Assembly: GCA_020028595.1 (NCBI GenBank)
Contig: JAIBHQ010000024.1
Span: 1-8,475 of the forward strand
From: Nitrospirota bacterium
Lineage (GTDB): Bacteria > Nitrospirota > Nitrospiria > Nitrospirales > Nitrospiraceae
Reading direction: 5' to 3'
Length of the DNA: 8,475 nt
Below the pieces are notes generated by a model. It ran no database searches, was not told where the DNA came from, and saw only the letters and a list, made by a program, of their open reading frames with translations. Below are positions 1 to 5,397 of the stretch, in pieces. The position numbers were made by a program, and so were the translations under genes. The number at the start of each line of letters is the position of its first letter. The first letter of the stretch is position 1.

Positions 1-150
1 TGCCGACAGTTCGAAACCGTTGGCAGCCAGGGTGCCGAGCATGATCTCGGCGTCCACCTGGTTCTTCGTGCAGCCCAGGTTCACGAAGCCGAGCGTCGTC
101 TTGCCGGTCTTGGTCGTGACCAGTTTCGCCGCTTTTGGCTGAACGGCCAT
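1..150 (-). CDS. rimO: Ribosomal protein S12 methylthiotransferase RimO, N-terminal fragment
   Basis: Only the first 50 codons lie in the window; the rest continues beyond the left edge. RimO is a radical-SAM enzyme that adds a methylthio group to an aspartate of ribosomal protein S12 in the cytoplasm. The visible part is the start of the UPF0004 (MTTase N-terminal) domain: a Lys/Thr-rich leader, then GFVNLGCTKNQVDAE at about residues 21-35. Cys27 would be the first of three cysteines holding the auxiliary [4Fe-4S] cluster. The GC-x-KN-x-VD-x-E pattern fits RimO better than the tRNA enzyme MiaB, whose matching stretch usually reads GCQMN. The ATG at 150-148 is supported by an AAGGGG ribosome binding site six bases upstream. 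It diverges from the carbonic anhydrase gene. The RimO call is firm for the family, but the radical-SAM and TRAM domains are not visible. Confidence 0.87.
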   Translation of the reverse strand, partial: MAVQPKAAKLVTTKTGKTTLGFVNLGCTKNQVDAEIMLGTLAANGFELSA

Positions 151-156
151 GGGAAG

Positions 157-162
157 CCCCTT
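157..162 (-). promoter_or_regulatory. Ribosome binding site of rimO
   Basis: Read on the minus strand this is AAGGGG, six bases ahead of the rimO ATG. It supports that ATG as the true start. Confidence 0.5.
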
Positions 163-177
163 GCGAGCCATGGGAGC

Positions 178-206
178 AGTCTACGAGACGGTTTCCAAAA
201 GGGCAA
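178..206 (-). promoter_or_regulatory. Candidate sigma-70-type promoter of rimO
   Basis: On the minus strand, TTGCCC (206-201) is separated by 17 bases from TAGACT (183-178). Each hexamer matches the consensus at four of six positions and the spacing is ideal. Transcription would start near 171, giving a leader of about 20 bases that includes the AAGGGG site. Found by eye. Confidence 0.4.
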
Positions 207-212
207 GCTGGC

Positions 213-241
213 TTGATTCGGGAGTTCGGTTGCCCTACAGT
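213..241 (+). promoter_or_regulatory. Candidate promoter of the carbonic anhydrase gene (possibly leaderless)
   Basis: TTGATT (213-218), a 17-base spacer and TACAGT (236-241) resemble a sigma-70 promoter, with four of six matches in each hexamer. Six bases after the -10 box comes the A of the ATG at 248, which is where transcription would begin. No Shine-Dalgarno sequence stands just ahead of that ATG, so a leaderless message is possible. The -35 box lies seven bases from the rimO -35 box on the other strand. Confidence 0.4.
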
Positions 242-247
242 CGGCCC

Positions 248-787
248 ATGATCCGAGCCTTTCAAGGCGTTCTGCCAGTGGTTCCCAAGTCCGTCTTTGT
301 CGAGGACACCGCCGTCGTCATTGGCGACGTGGTGATCGGGGAGGACTGCAGTGTCTGGTTCCATTCGGTCATCCGCGGCGACGTCAACTCCATCCGGCTC
401 GGCGACCGGACCAACGTGCAGGACCTCTGCGTGCTGCACGTCACGCATGACACCCATCCGCTGATCATCGGCAGCGACGTGACGATCGGCCACAATGTGG
501 TTCTGCACGGCTGCACGATCAAGGACCGGGTCCTCATCGGCATGGGCGCCATTATTATGGATGGAGCGGTGATCGGGGAGGACTGTGTGGTCGGGGCAGG
601 GGCGCTGGTGACGGAAGGGACGATCGTCCCGCCCAGGAGCCTGATCCTCGGCTCGCCGGCCAAGGTCAAGCGGCCGGTGACGGACAAGGAACTGGCCTGG
701 ATCAGGGAATCAGCCCAAAACTACGTCAAGTACGCCCGCCAGTATTTGAGCGATCCGGCCAAATCCAAAACGGGTTTTAGAATCTAG
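248..787 (+). CDS. Gamma-class carbonic anhydrase family protein (YrdA/PaaY-like)
   Basis: A 179-residue left-handed beta-helix (hexapeptide repeat) protein of the gamma carbonic anhydrase family, expected to form a trimer with metal between subunits and to interconvert CO2 and bicarbonate. Residues matching the archaeal Cam enzyme are present: an RGD triplet at 43-45, Gln58-Asp59, and the three metal histidines His64, His82 and His87, the last two in GHNVVLHGC. The C-terminal helix (about 158-172, ending AQNYVKYARQYL) is typical of YrdA. The frame is open from an ATG at 149, but homology begins at MIRAFQGV, so I start at 248; residues from 149 to 247 look like translated promoter DNA and overlap the rimO start. 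Many relatives have no measured anhydrase activity, so the exact substrate is uncertain although the metal site is intact. It converges with the methyltransferase-like gene and shares its stop region. Confidence 0.9.
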   Translation: MIRAFQGVLPVVPKSVFVEDTAVVIGDVVIGEDCSVWFHSVIRGDVNSIRLGDRTNVQDLCVLHVTHDTHPLIIGSDVTIGHNVVLHGCTIKDRVLIGMGAIIMDGAVIGEDCVVGAGALVTEGTIVPPRSLILGSPAKVKRPVTDKELAWIRESAQNYVKYARQYLSDPAKSKTGFRI

Positions 788-1500
788 CGGCGCGTCTTCG
801 TCGACTCGCCAATCCGGATCAAGCAAAGCGGATCTTCCACGGCCGCGGTCGGATAGCTCTTCGGCTCGACCACGCACGAAATATTCCTCCGCAGGCACCA
901 GTCGGTGATCCAGTTGATTTCCTCGGTTGAAGTTGTGACGAGGCCCGGCAGTTGGAGCTTGCGCAGGCAGTGGGCCGCCAGGGCGACGACGGTCTCGTGC
1001 TCCTTTGTGAACGCCGCCACGTCGAACAGCACCGGATTGGCACGGCCATAGGAGAGGGCGGAGAGTTCGGGAAACCGCTCCGGATCGTTCAGCACGCTCA
1101 CGATCCACACGTGATCGAACGTGCCATCCACGTCGCCGGCGTCCTGACATACGAAGCGAAAAGGTACGTCGCCGCAGGCCTGATTGAGCACGGCGACTTC
1201 ATCCTCGCGCAGGTTGCAGGCCACCACGGTCCGGCCCAATTCCATTGTTTCCATCGCCAGCACCGGAAGTTCTGCGACTCCGGCGCCGACGTAGAGGCTG
1301 CGCCCGCCCTGCTTGAGCCGGCCGCGCAGCATCTCCGCGAGTCTGATGCCGAGCGTCTGGCAGGGCCCCTTTTTCGCTTTCCAGAAGGCGTCGCCGCCTT
1401 CGTCGCAATAGATAGGGCCGAGTGTATGGTAATCCAACCGCTTGAAGAGTGTGCGGATCATGGCACGGGTTTGGGGAAGCAGGCGGCGGGCCGTCGGCAC
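784..1500 (-). CDS. Class I methyltransferase-fold protein, function unassigned
   Basis: A 238-residue soluble protein with the signature of a Rossmann-type SAM-binding domain. Motif I is LYVGAGVAE (69-77). A second strand ends VVACN at 92-96, with Asn96 where most enzymes carry an acidic residue that binds the SAM ribose. Asp120 lies in FVCQDAGD, and FDHVWIVSVLNDP (128-140) resembles the strand-4 region. I cannot name a substrate. The gene begins one base after the stop of the dehydrogenase upstream. The first codon is GTG at 1500-1498, backed by GAGGA five bases ahead inside the upstream gene; the ATG at 1461 has no such site. Its TAG stop lies in the CTAG that also ends the carbonic anhydrase gene. 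The tight spacing suggests coupled translation and a shared pathway with the dehydrogenase. A non-methylating use of the fold, such as aminopropyl-type transfer, cannot be excluded. Confidence 0.65.
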   Translation of the reverse strand: MPTARRLLPQTRAMIRTLFKRLDYHTLGPIYCDEGGDAFWKAKKGPCQTLGIRLAEMLRGRLKQGGRSLYVGAGVAELPVLAMETMELGRTVVACNLREDEVAVLNQACGDVPFRFVCQDAGDVDGTFDHVWIVSVLNDPERFPELSALSYGRANPVLFDVAAFTKEHETVVALAAHCLRKLQLPGLVTTSTEEINWITDWCLRRNISCVVEPKSYPTAAVEDPLCLIRIGESTKTRR

Positions 1501-1501
1501 G

Positions 1502-2662
1502 TCAGTCCTCGTGGTCGATCGGCTTCAGGAGTTTCATCCGTTTCGTGAGGCGGATGCCGTAGGTCCGCGTGCCGGCCAGGATGGCCTGTTGCGTCTCTCG
1601 CGGAAGGCCTTCAGGAGGATAGGCACCGGGTAGTTCACGCGGGAAATGTTTAATGAACAGGGCAGCCAGATGCGTGGTCGCCCAGGCGATCGGGGAGGTG
1701 AACCGGCCGCGCCGGCGGATCTGATGGAGCGTGGGGAAGCTCGCATCCCAGCGGAGTGTCGCACCTCGTTCGCCTTTGGTTCCGTGAGCCACCACGGCCA
1801 GCGCAAACCGCGCGTGCCAGAGCGTGCCGTGGCGCATCAGTTTGGCGACCTGGCGCGGGGTCGGGGTCTTGGGAAAATGTTTCGCGAGCAGGCCCCGCGA
1901 TTTGCGCAGCTTGCCCATGCGATACCAGCGCCGCAGCCGGTCGAAGTCATTGCCTCCGATTTTGACGTCCAGCGCGCGCATGGGGATGACGCGCGGCAAC
2001 GTGCACACTTCGTCCTGCGCCGCCAGCACGACGCCCACCGGCCCGATGGGCGCCGGGAAGCGGAACACTTCCCGCTCGCCGAAACGCGCGCCAAGATGGA
2101 ACCGGCCGTTCCGATAGACGCGCGGCCGTGAGACCGCCTCGTCGAAGGAGGAATCGGGAGACCACTGGGACACGGGATCGTCGCTGTCGGTGTTCTCGTA
2201 GAGGCGCACCTGGACAGACTCCAATCCATCGAGCAGATCTGCACTGCGGGCCACCAGCAGATTGGTAAGGCCTGGGGCCACCCCGGCGTTGATCACGGCG
2301 GTCCGTCTTTTTTTCCGGAAGCTGCTGTCGAACCGGAGTTGTTCGACTTGAAAAGGGTACCCCGTCAAGTGCGAAGCGGTGTCGAGGTAATGGGCCCGCA
2401 GGCGGAGGGCAGCACGGAGGGCGGTTCGATTGAACTGGGCCGGGGAGCAATTGACGAGCAGGTGGCATCCCCGGCCCGCTTTCACGATGCTCCGGAGATT
2501 TCTGGCGTTTGCCGGCTTGACCGGAATCCGGGAGCGCTTGCCCAGAAACCGCTGCGCACGCACGGGGTCTTTGTCTCCACACCATACGTGATGTCCCTGG
2601 CGCGTCAGCAGTTGTGCGAGCAGCGAGCCGGTCGCCCCGGCCCCCAGGATAAAGATTCGCAT
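1502..2662 (-). CDS. Saccharopine dehydrogenase family NAD(P)-binding oxidoreductase
   Basis: A 386-residue protein with an N-terminal Rossmann fold: GAGATG at 7-12 is the nucleotide-binding glycine motif, and LVNCSP (69-74) and HYLDTAS (91-97) sit where the family has its conserved strand ends. AGVAPGLTN (126-134) corresponds to the aGxdPG motif in saccharopine and carboxynorspermidine dehydrogenase relatives, and PGAYPPEGL (346-354) to the C-terminal G-x-PPE motif. The family makes or breaks C-N bonds between an amino acid or polyamine and a keto acid or aldehyde. The specific substrate cannot be read from the sequence; the Arg/Lys-rich middle (about 240-300) is unlike the lysine-pathway enzymes. 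The ATG at 2662 opens directly into the Rossmann strand, which supports it, although no clear Shine-Dalgarno site precedes it. It is the first gene of a two-gene unit with the methyltransferase-fold gene. Confidence 0.8.
   Translation of the reverse strand: MRIFILGAGATGSLLAQLLTRQGHHVWCGDKDPVRAQRFLGKRSRIPVKPANARNLRSIVKAGRGCHLLVNCSPAQFNRTALRAALRLRAHYLDTASHLTGYPFQVEQLRFDSSFRKKRRTAVINAGVAPGLTNLLVARSADLLDGLESVQVRLYENTDSDDPVSQWSPDSSFDEAVSRPRVYRNGRFHLGARFGEREVFRFPAPIGPVGVVLAAQDEVCTLPRVIPMRALDVKIGGNDFDRLRRWYRMGKLRKSRGLLAKHFPKTPTPRQVAKLMRHGTLWHARFALAVVAHGTKGERGATLRWDASFPTLHQIRRRGRFTSPIAWATTHLAALFIKHFPRELPGAYPPEGLPRETQQAILAGTRTYGIRLTKRMKLLKPIDHED
1506..1510 (-). promoter_or_regulatory. Ribosome binding site of the methyltransferase-like gene
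   Basis: GAGGA on the minus strand lies inside the last codons of the dehydrogenase gene, five bases before a GTG. It decides the start at 1500 over the ATG at 1461, and places translation of the second gene where ribosomes finish the first. Confidence 0.55.
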
Positions 2663-2692
2663 CGGGACGTCACTTTACCATAAGGGGAGGAG

Positions 2693-2720
2693 GAGAAGAC
2701 AAAGACCGGAGCGGGCGGTC
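2693..2720 (-). terminator. Possible terminator after msrA
   Basis: On the minus strand a five-base stem GACCG/CGGTC (2720-2716 with 2708-2704) around a seven-base loop is followed by a pyrimidine-rich tail, TTTGTCTTCTCC. The stem is short and the U-tract is broken, so any termination would be weak. It lies six bases beyond the msrA stop and ahead of the dehydrogenase gene. Confidence 0.3.
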
Positions 2721-2725
2721 GACTG

Positions 2726-3259
2726 CTAGGCTTTGAGCCTGGCGGCGAACTGTTTCCTGAATTTGGCGACCTTGGGGCCCACCACATAGGTGCAATAGCC
2801 CTGCGACGGATTACGGGCGAAATATTCCTGATGATAGGCCTCGGCCTCGTAGAACGTGGTCGCGGGGACAACTTGCGTGACTATGGGATTGTCGTACACC
2901 TTCTCCTTCGTGATGGCGGCGATGACGGCTTCCGCCGTCTGCTTCTGCTCCGGCGAATGGGTGAAGATCGCCGACCGGTATTGCGTGCCTGCGTCGTTAC
3001 CCTGACGATTCAGCGTGGTGGGATCGTGGAGGACAAAGAACATCTCCAGCAACTCGCGAAAGGAAATCACGGCCGGATCGAACGTGATCTGCACCACCTC
3101 CGCGTGGCCCGTCCGGCCCGAGCAGACCTGCTCGTAGGTCGGGTCGGCGTTCGTGCCGCCCATGTAGCCGGATTCGACCGACGACACGCCCTTCGTCTGG
3201 TCATAGACTGCTTCCAGGCACCAGAAACAGCCTCCGGCCAATGTGGCGATCTCAGCCAT
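2726..3259 (-). CDS. msrA: Peptide-methionine (S)-S-oxide reductase MsrA
   Basis: A 177-residue protein of full family length that reduces methionine-S-sulfoxide in proteins and as free residue, using thioredoxin. The catalytic motif GCFWC is at 10-14, with Cys11 as the nucleophile. The family blocks GHAEVVQITFDP (51-62) and the HDPTTLNRQGNDAGTQYRS stretch (78-96) are intact. Cys156 in QGYC near the C-terminus is placed to act as resolving cysteine; Cys14 and Cys46 are also present. There is no signal peptide, so it should act in the cytoplasm. The ATG at 3259 is preceded by AGGAGG at a spacing of eight, and by a promoter-like pair further up. No msrB domain is fused and no msrB gene lies in the window. 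It appears to be transcribed alone. Confidence 0.96.
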   Translation of the reverse strand: MAEIATLAGGCFWCLEAVYDQTKGVSSVESGYMGGTNADPTYEQVCSGRTGHAEVVQITFDPAVISFRELLEMFFVLHDPTTLNRQGNDAGTQYRSAIFTHSPEQKQTAEAVIAAITKEKVYDNPIVTQVVPATTFYEAEAYHQEYFARNPSQGYCTYVVGPKVAKFRKQFAARLKA

Positions 3260-3267
3260 GCCCGCGC

Positions 3268-3273
3268 CCTCCT
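3268..3273 (-). promoter_or_regulatory. Strong ribosome binding site of msrA
   Basis: AGGAGG on the minus strand, eight bases ahead of the ATG at 3259. It is the best Shine-Dalgarno match among the minus-strand genes in the window. Confidence 0.75.
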
Positions 3274-3294
3274 GAATGATAAGTCGGCTGGGTC

Positions 3295-3324
3295 ACTATA
3301 ATCTGACTGGTTGCCCGGTCACAA
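3295..3324 (-). promoter_or_regulatory. Candidate sigma-70-type promoter of msrA
   Basis: On the minus strand TTGTGA (3324-3319), an 18-base spacer and TATAGT (3300-3295, five of six matches) form a plausible promoter. Transcription would begin near 3288, giving a leader of about 29 bases that contains the AGGAGG site. Confidence 0.5.
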
Positions 3325-3397
3325 GACGGGGTGTGCTGAGGCTCGTCCAGAAGGCAGCGAGAGGAGAAAACGGCCCACGCATCGTTGTCGATTCCGG
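3325..3397. other. Non-coding spacer left of the MITE-like element
   Basis: No convincing gene on either strand. The stretch AGGCAGCGAGAGGAGAA at about 3353-3369 loosely resembles the inside of the neighbouring element (AGGCCGCAGCGAGCGAGAA, 3422-3440), which suggests an older, degraded copy or a partial duplication. Nothing else stands out. Confidence 0.35.
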
Positions 3398-3517
3398 GCT
3401 GATCAAAACGCCCTTCCGGCTAGGCCGCAGCGAGCGAGAAGCCGAGACGTACTATTTCTAAGTACGTCGCAGGATGGGAGCGACGCGAGAACGACGCTGG
3501 AAGGCGTTTTCAGCAGC
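3398..3517. repeat. MITE-like element with terminal inverted repeats
   Basis: The left end (3398-3417) contains AAAACGCCCTTCC and the right end (3499-3517) contains GGAAGGCGTTTT, its reverse complement except for one missing base. The flanking GCTGATC on the left and CAGCAGC on the right also pair in part. The ends bound about 120 bp with no gene. At the centre is a perfect 8-bp inverted repeat, GACGTACT/AGTACGTC (3446-3453 and 3461-3468), with a 7-base loop. The layout resembles a small non-autonomous transposable element or a dispersed palindromic repeat of the REP type. From memory, similar intergenic repeats are common in Nitrospira genomes, but I could not check copy number. It ends seven bases from the stop codon of the FHA-cyclase gene and could influence the 3' end of that message. 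Confidence 0.55.
3446..3468. repeat. Perfect hairpin inside the MITE-like element
   Basis: GACGTACT and AGTACGTC are exact reverse complements around ATTTCTA. There is no T-run on either side, so it does not look like an intrinsic terminator. It is more likely a structural part of the repeat. Confidence 0.7.
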
Positions 3518-3524
3518 CCGCCCG

Positions 3525-4592
3525 TCAGTCTACGAGCTTGCGTTGAATGAGCTCTTCCCACTTGAGGCCGTAGACGGGGAAGGCTTCTTCGGCAAATCCT
3601 TTCACGGTGAACGAGCCGACATTCCAGGTGAGCGGCGCCCAGGCGGCCGGCAGGGTTTTGTAGATCTCGGCGGTCAGAAAGATCCGGTTGATCTTGGGAA
3701 AGTCGCCGGCCAGGGTGCCGACGACCTGCTCGGAAGTCAGACTCTGCAGGCGGTTCGTCAGGTGGATCGGCAGGCCGAAGAACTGCGATTGGTCCGTCGA
3801 ATGCAGCACCGGAGCGTAATGCGCGGCCACGCGCACGTTGAGCGGCATCAGCCCTTTCTCCTGAAGCTTCGGCCGGAGCAGCTCCAGATCGGACAGCACC
3901 TTGCAGCAGACGGCGAGGCAATCGTCCGGCGACTGGAACGTCGCGAACACGGCGTCCCCCGGCTTCAGAACGTGCAGCACATGGTGCGTCTGCGCATGCC
4001 GGTCGAACAGGTTATAGAACGTCTGGATGGCTTTCCCCATCAGTTTGTTCGCCTGGTCGGAACCCTGGGCCTTGGATACGGAATAGGCCTGTCCGGTGGA
4101 GTCGCATACGTCCGCCATCATCATGGCCTGCGTCTCGGATTTGAACATCATCGTCGGCGGCACGAGATCGGAAACCGTCTGGTCGTGAGCGGGGAGGCCG
4201 GATGCCTTCGCTGTCTTCCCCGGGGCGGCGAGCTGCTCTTCTGCGTCAAGGTCGGATTCCATCTTGCCGAGCAACGCGCTGATATCCCGCAGTGCCAGCG
4301 TCGTGCCCCCCACCACGATCTTGCTGCGGTTGGCGGTGAGCAGTGCCTTCGCGCCCTGCGCCACGGGTGTTCCATCCACCGTCACCGGGGCGCCCGGGCT
4401 CAACACCGTGAGCCACAGCGCGTTGTCGATGGAGAAAATTTCGCAATGCGCGGGGGAGACGGCGGGATCGGTGAGCCGCACCTGATCGTCCTCGTTCCGG
4501 CCGATCCGCGCAGGGAATTGCGCCAGTATGAACATGTGCGGCTGGTCGGGCCCCTGCACGACCATCAAGGCGTAGTGTCCCGCGGGTGTCAT
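3525..4592 (-). CDS. FHA domain fused to a class III adenylate/guanylate cyclase-like domain
   Basis: A 355-residue protein. An N-terminal FHA domain (about 20-105), a phosphothreonine-binding module, shows GR at 31-32 and the S-x-x-H pair Ser46/His49. An acidic linker (about 110-150) follows, then a class III cyclase domain (about 155-345). There, MADVCDST (159-166) gives metal residue Asp161, and LKPGDAVFATF (209-219) gives Lys210 and the second metal residue Asp213. FFGLPIHLTNRL (271-282) matches the usual fGDxVNxAxRL, but the base-specifying Asp is Leu274 and the transition-state Asn is His277; Arg281 is kept. The domain may be inactive, have altered specificity, or act as a regulator. 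No membrane segment is seen. I start at 4592: the open frame runs to 4694, but the extra 34 residues are Arg-rich and overlap the divergent promoter. It is transcribed away from the zinc-ribbon unit. Confidence 0.85.
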   Translation of the reverse strand: MTPAGHYALMVVQGPDQPHMFILAQFPARIGRNEDDQVRLTDPAVSPAHCEIFSIDNALWLTVLSPGAPVTVDGTPVAQGAKALLTANRSKIVVGGTTLALRDISALLGKMESDLDAEEQLAAPGKTAKASGLPAHDQTVSDLVPPTMMFKSETQAMMMADVCDSTGQAYSVSKAQGSDQANKLMGKAIQTFYNLFDRHAQTHHVLHVLKPGDAVFATFQSPDDCLAVCCKVLSDLELLRPKLQEKGLMPLNVRVAAHYAPVLHSTDQSQFFGLPIHLTNRLQSLTSEQVVGTLAGDFPKINRIFLTAEIYKTLPAAWAPLTWNVGSFTVKGFAEEAFPVYGLKWEELIQRKLVD

Positions 4593-4600
4593 GAGCGGGG

Positions 4601-4606
4601 AGAATA
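4601..4606 (-). promoter_or_regulatory. Possible extended -10 box of the FHA-cyclase gene
   Basis: TGCTATTCT on the minus strand looks like an extended -10 element (TGn followed by TATTCT, four of six matches) without a good -35 box. Transcription from it would begin within a few bases of the ATG at 4592, where no Shine-Dalgarno site exists, so the message could be nearly leaderless. Weak evidence. Confidence 0.25.
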
Positions 4607-4614
4607 GCACAATT

Positions 4615-4624
4615 TTCGATCGAA
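4615..4624. repeat. 10-bp perfect palindrome TTCGATCGAA
   Basis: A perfect palindrome between the divergent FHA-cyclase and zinc-ribbon genes, just upstream of the possible -10 box of the former. It could be a small operator or chance. Confidence 0.3.
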
Positions 4625-4653
4625 GGCTTGTGCCGCGAGCGCCCCTCCGGTGC

Positions 4654-4682
4654 TTGACCCGTCTTGCGCAACCGCCTACCAT
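4654..4682 (+). promoter_or_regulatory. Candidate sigma-70-type promoter of the zinc-ribbon unit
   Basis: TTGACC (4654-4659, five of six matches), a 17-base spacer and TACCAT (4677-4682, four of six) form one of the better promoter matches in the window. Transcription would start near 4689 and leave a leader of about 60 bases before the ATG at 4751. Confidence 0.5.
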
Positions 4683-4740
4683 GGGGCCGTTCAATTCTGC
4701 TGCGATCCGCCCTGCATCGGGAGCTGTGTCCTCTACCCGG

Positions 4741-4745
4741 GGAGG
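4741..4745 (+). promoter_or_regulatory. Ribosome binding site of the 54-residue double-CxxC gene
   Basis: GGAGG (continuing as GGAGGG), five bases before the ATG at 4751. This strong site is a main reason to accept such a short gene. Confidence 0.65.
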
Positions 4746-4750
4746 GTTAG

Positions 4751-4915
4751 ATGGCCGAGACCCCGCTCTACTGCAGCGAGTGCTACAACACCCACGCCCG
4801 GGCGAACGACGCGCAGGTGAAAGCGGCCGAGAGTGCCGGCAGGATGCCGATGACCAGGCAGGGGACGTGCATCAAATGCGGCAAGGCCACGATCGTTGTC
4901 TATTATGAAGCGTGA
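4751..4915 (+). CDS. Small double-CxxC (zinc-ribbon-like) protein, 54 residues
   Basis: This short frame encodes 54 residues with two knuckles, CSEC at 8-11 and CIKC at 40-43, a spacing suited to one zinc ion held by four cysteines. The middle (about 16-34) is polar and probably helical, and the C-terminus reads ATIVVYYEA, a strand. Such ribbons often bind nucleic acid or protein, but I do not recognise this one and assign no function. Support for a real gene: a strong GGAGGG site, a promoter-like pair about 70 bases upstream, the paired cysteine motifs, and a following gene only 18 bases away on the same strand. It is divergent from the FHA-cyclase gene. It lies in a frame different from the overlapping longer open frames, which have no motifs. 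Confidence 0.75.
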   Translation: MAETPLYCSECYNTHARANDAQVKAAESAGRMPMTRQGTCIKCGKATIVVYYEA

Positions 4916-4933
4916 TTCGGGTGAGACCCGCTG

Positions 4934-5371
4934 ATGGATTTGCCCTTCGATCCCGCCATTGCCGCGCATGGCGCCTTCCGGCTCGCGCACACGCGAAACG
5001 AGCTGAGCCTGGATGGAGAACTGGCCTGCGAATTGGAAGCGATCTTCTCGGCAAGCGCCGGCGAAGAGGCCGCGCAGGCCTACCGCCGGCTTCTGACGCT
5101 GGGTGAGCGTCACCCTGAAGCCCAGGCCTTTCAGGAGTTCCTCATCTACAGCACCTGGCAGCAGGCTGCCGAAGAGCCCATCGCAGAGCATTTCCGCTGC
5201 GGCCTCGAACTCTGCAGCCGGTTTCTCGTTCGAGCAGAGGCCGCCGACACCGCCAGGAGTTTCGTGCAAGTCCGGGCGCTATGGGGCTCGTTCCGGAGCG
5301 CCCTGGGGGACAAAGAACACGATGAGATTGGCGAGGAGTACGATCGGGATGCGTTCAAAGGAGGGGACTGA
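4934..5371 (+). CDS. Hypothetical protein, 145 residues, probably helical
   Basis: I do not recognise this protein. It is soluble and acidic, has no signal peptide or membrane segment, and its composition (Ala, Glu, Leu, Arg rich) predicts mostly alpha helix. Two cysteines occur in FRCGLELCSRF (about 87-97). The C-terminal tail from about residue 125 is charged and likely flexible (KEHDEIGEEYDRDAFKGGD). The ATG at 4934 is preceded at eight bases by a partial ribosome binding site, GGGTGAG. It follows the double-CxxC gene after 18 bases, so the two are probably one transcript and may work together. It ends 26 bases before the stop of the convergent PilZ gene, with no clear terminator between. 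Confidence 0.7.
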   Translation: MDLPFDPAIAAHGAFRLAHTRNELSLDGELACELEAIFSASAGEEAAQAYRRLLTLGERHPEAQAFQEFLIYSTWQQAAEEPIAEHFRCGLELCSRFLVRAEAADTARSFVQVRALWGSFRSALGDKEHDEIGEEYDRDAFKGGD

Positions 5372-5397
5372 CTGACGAAAGGGATTGATCCGGAGAT

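Noticed and set aside
149..247. N-terminal extension of the carbonic anhydrase frame
   Set aside because: The added 33 residues have no family match, overlap the rimO start codon and cover both promoter candidates. Family homology starts at 248.
952..1548. 198-residue plus-strand frame opposite the methyltransferase-like gene
   Set aside because: No motif and no ribosome binding site. The minus-strand frame has a SAM-binding motif and a coupled start.
1947..2585. 212-residue minus-strand frame overlapping the dehydrogenase
   Set aside because: Arg/Pro/Gly-rich shadow in another frame of the same strand. The dehydrogenase frame carries the Rossmann and PPE motifs.
3260..3524. tRNA or small RNA gene in the longest intergenic gap
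   Set aside because: The hairpin there lacks the cloverleaf arms and T-loop sequence of a tRNA, and no terminator defines a small RNA. The inverted ends fit a repeat element better.
3474..4607. 377-residue open frame on the plus strand opposite the FHA-cyclase gene
   Set aside because: It is rich in His, Arg and Gly with no recognisable motif, and is the antisense shadow of a gene with two clear domains in GC-rich DNA.
4593..4694. N-terminal extension of the FHA-cyclase frame
   Set aside because: Arg-rich, with no FHA similarity, and it overlaps the promoter of the divergent unit.
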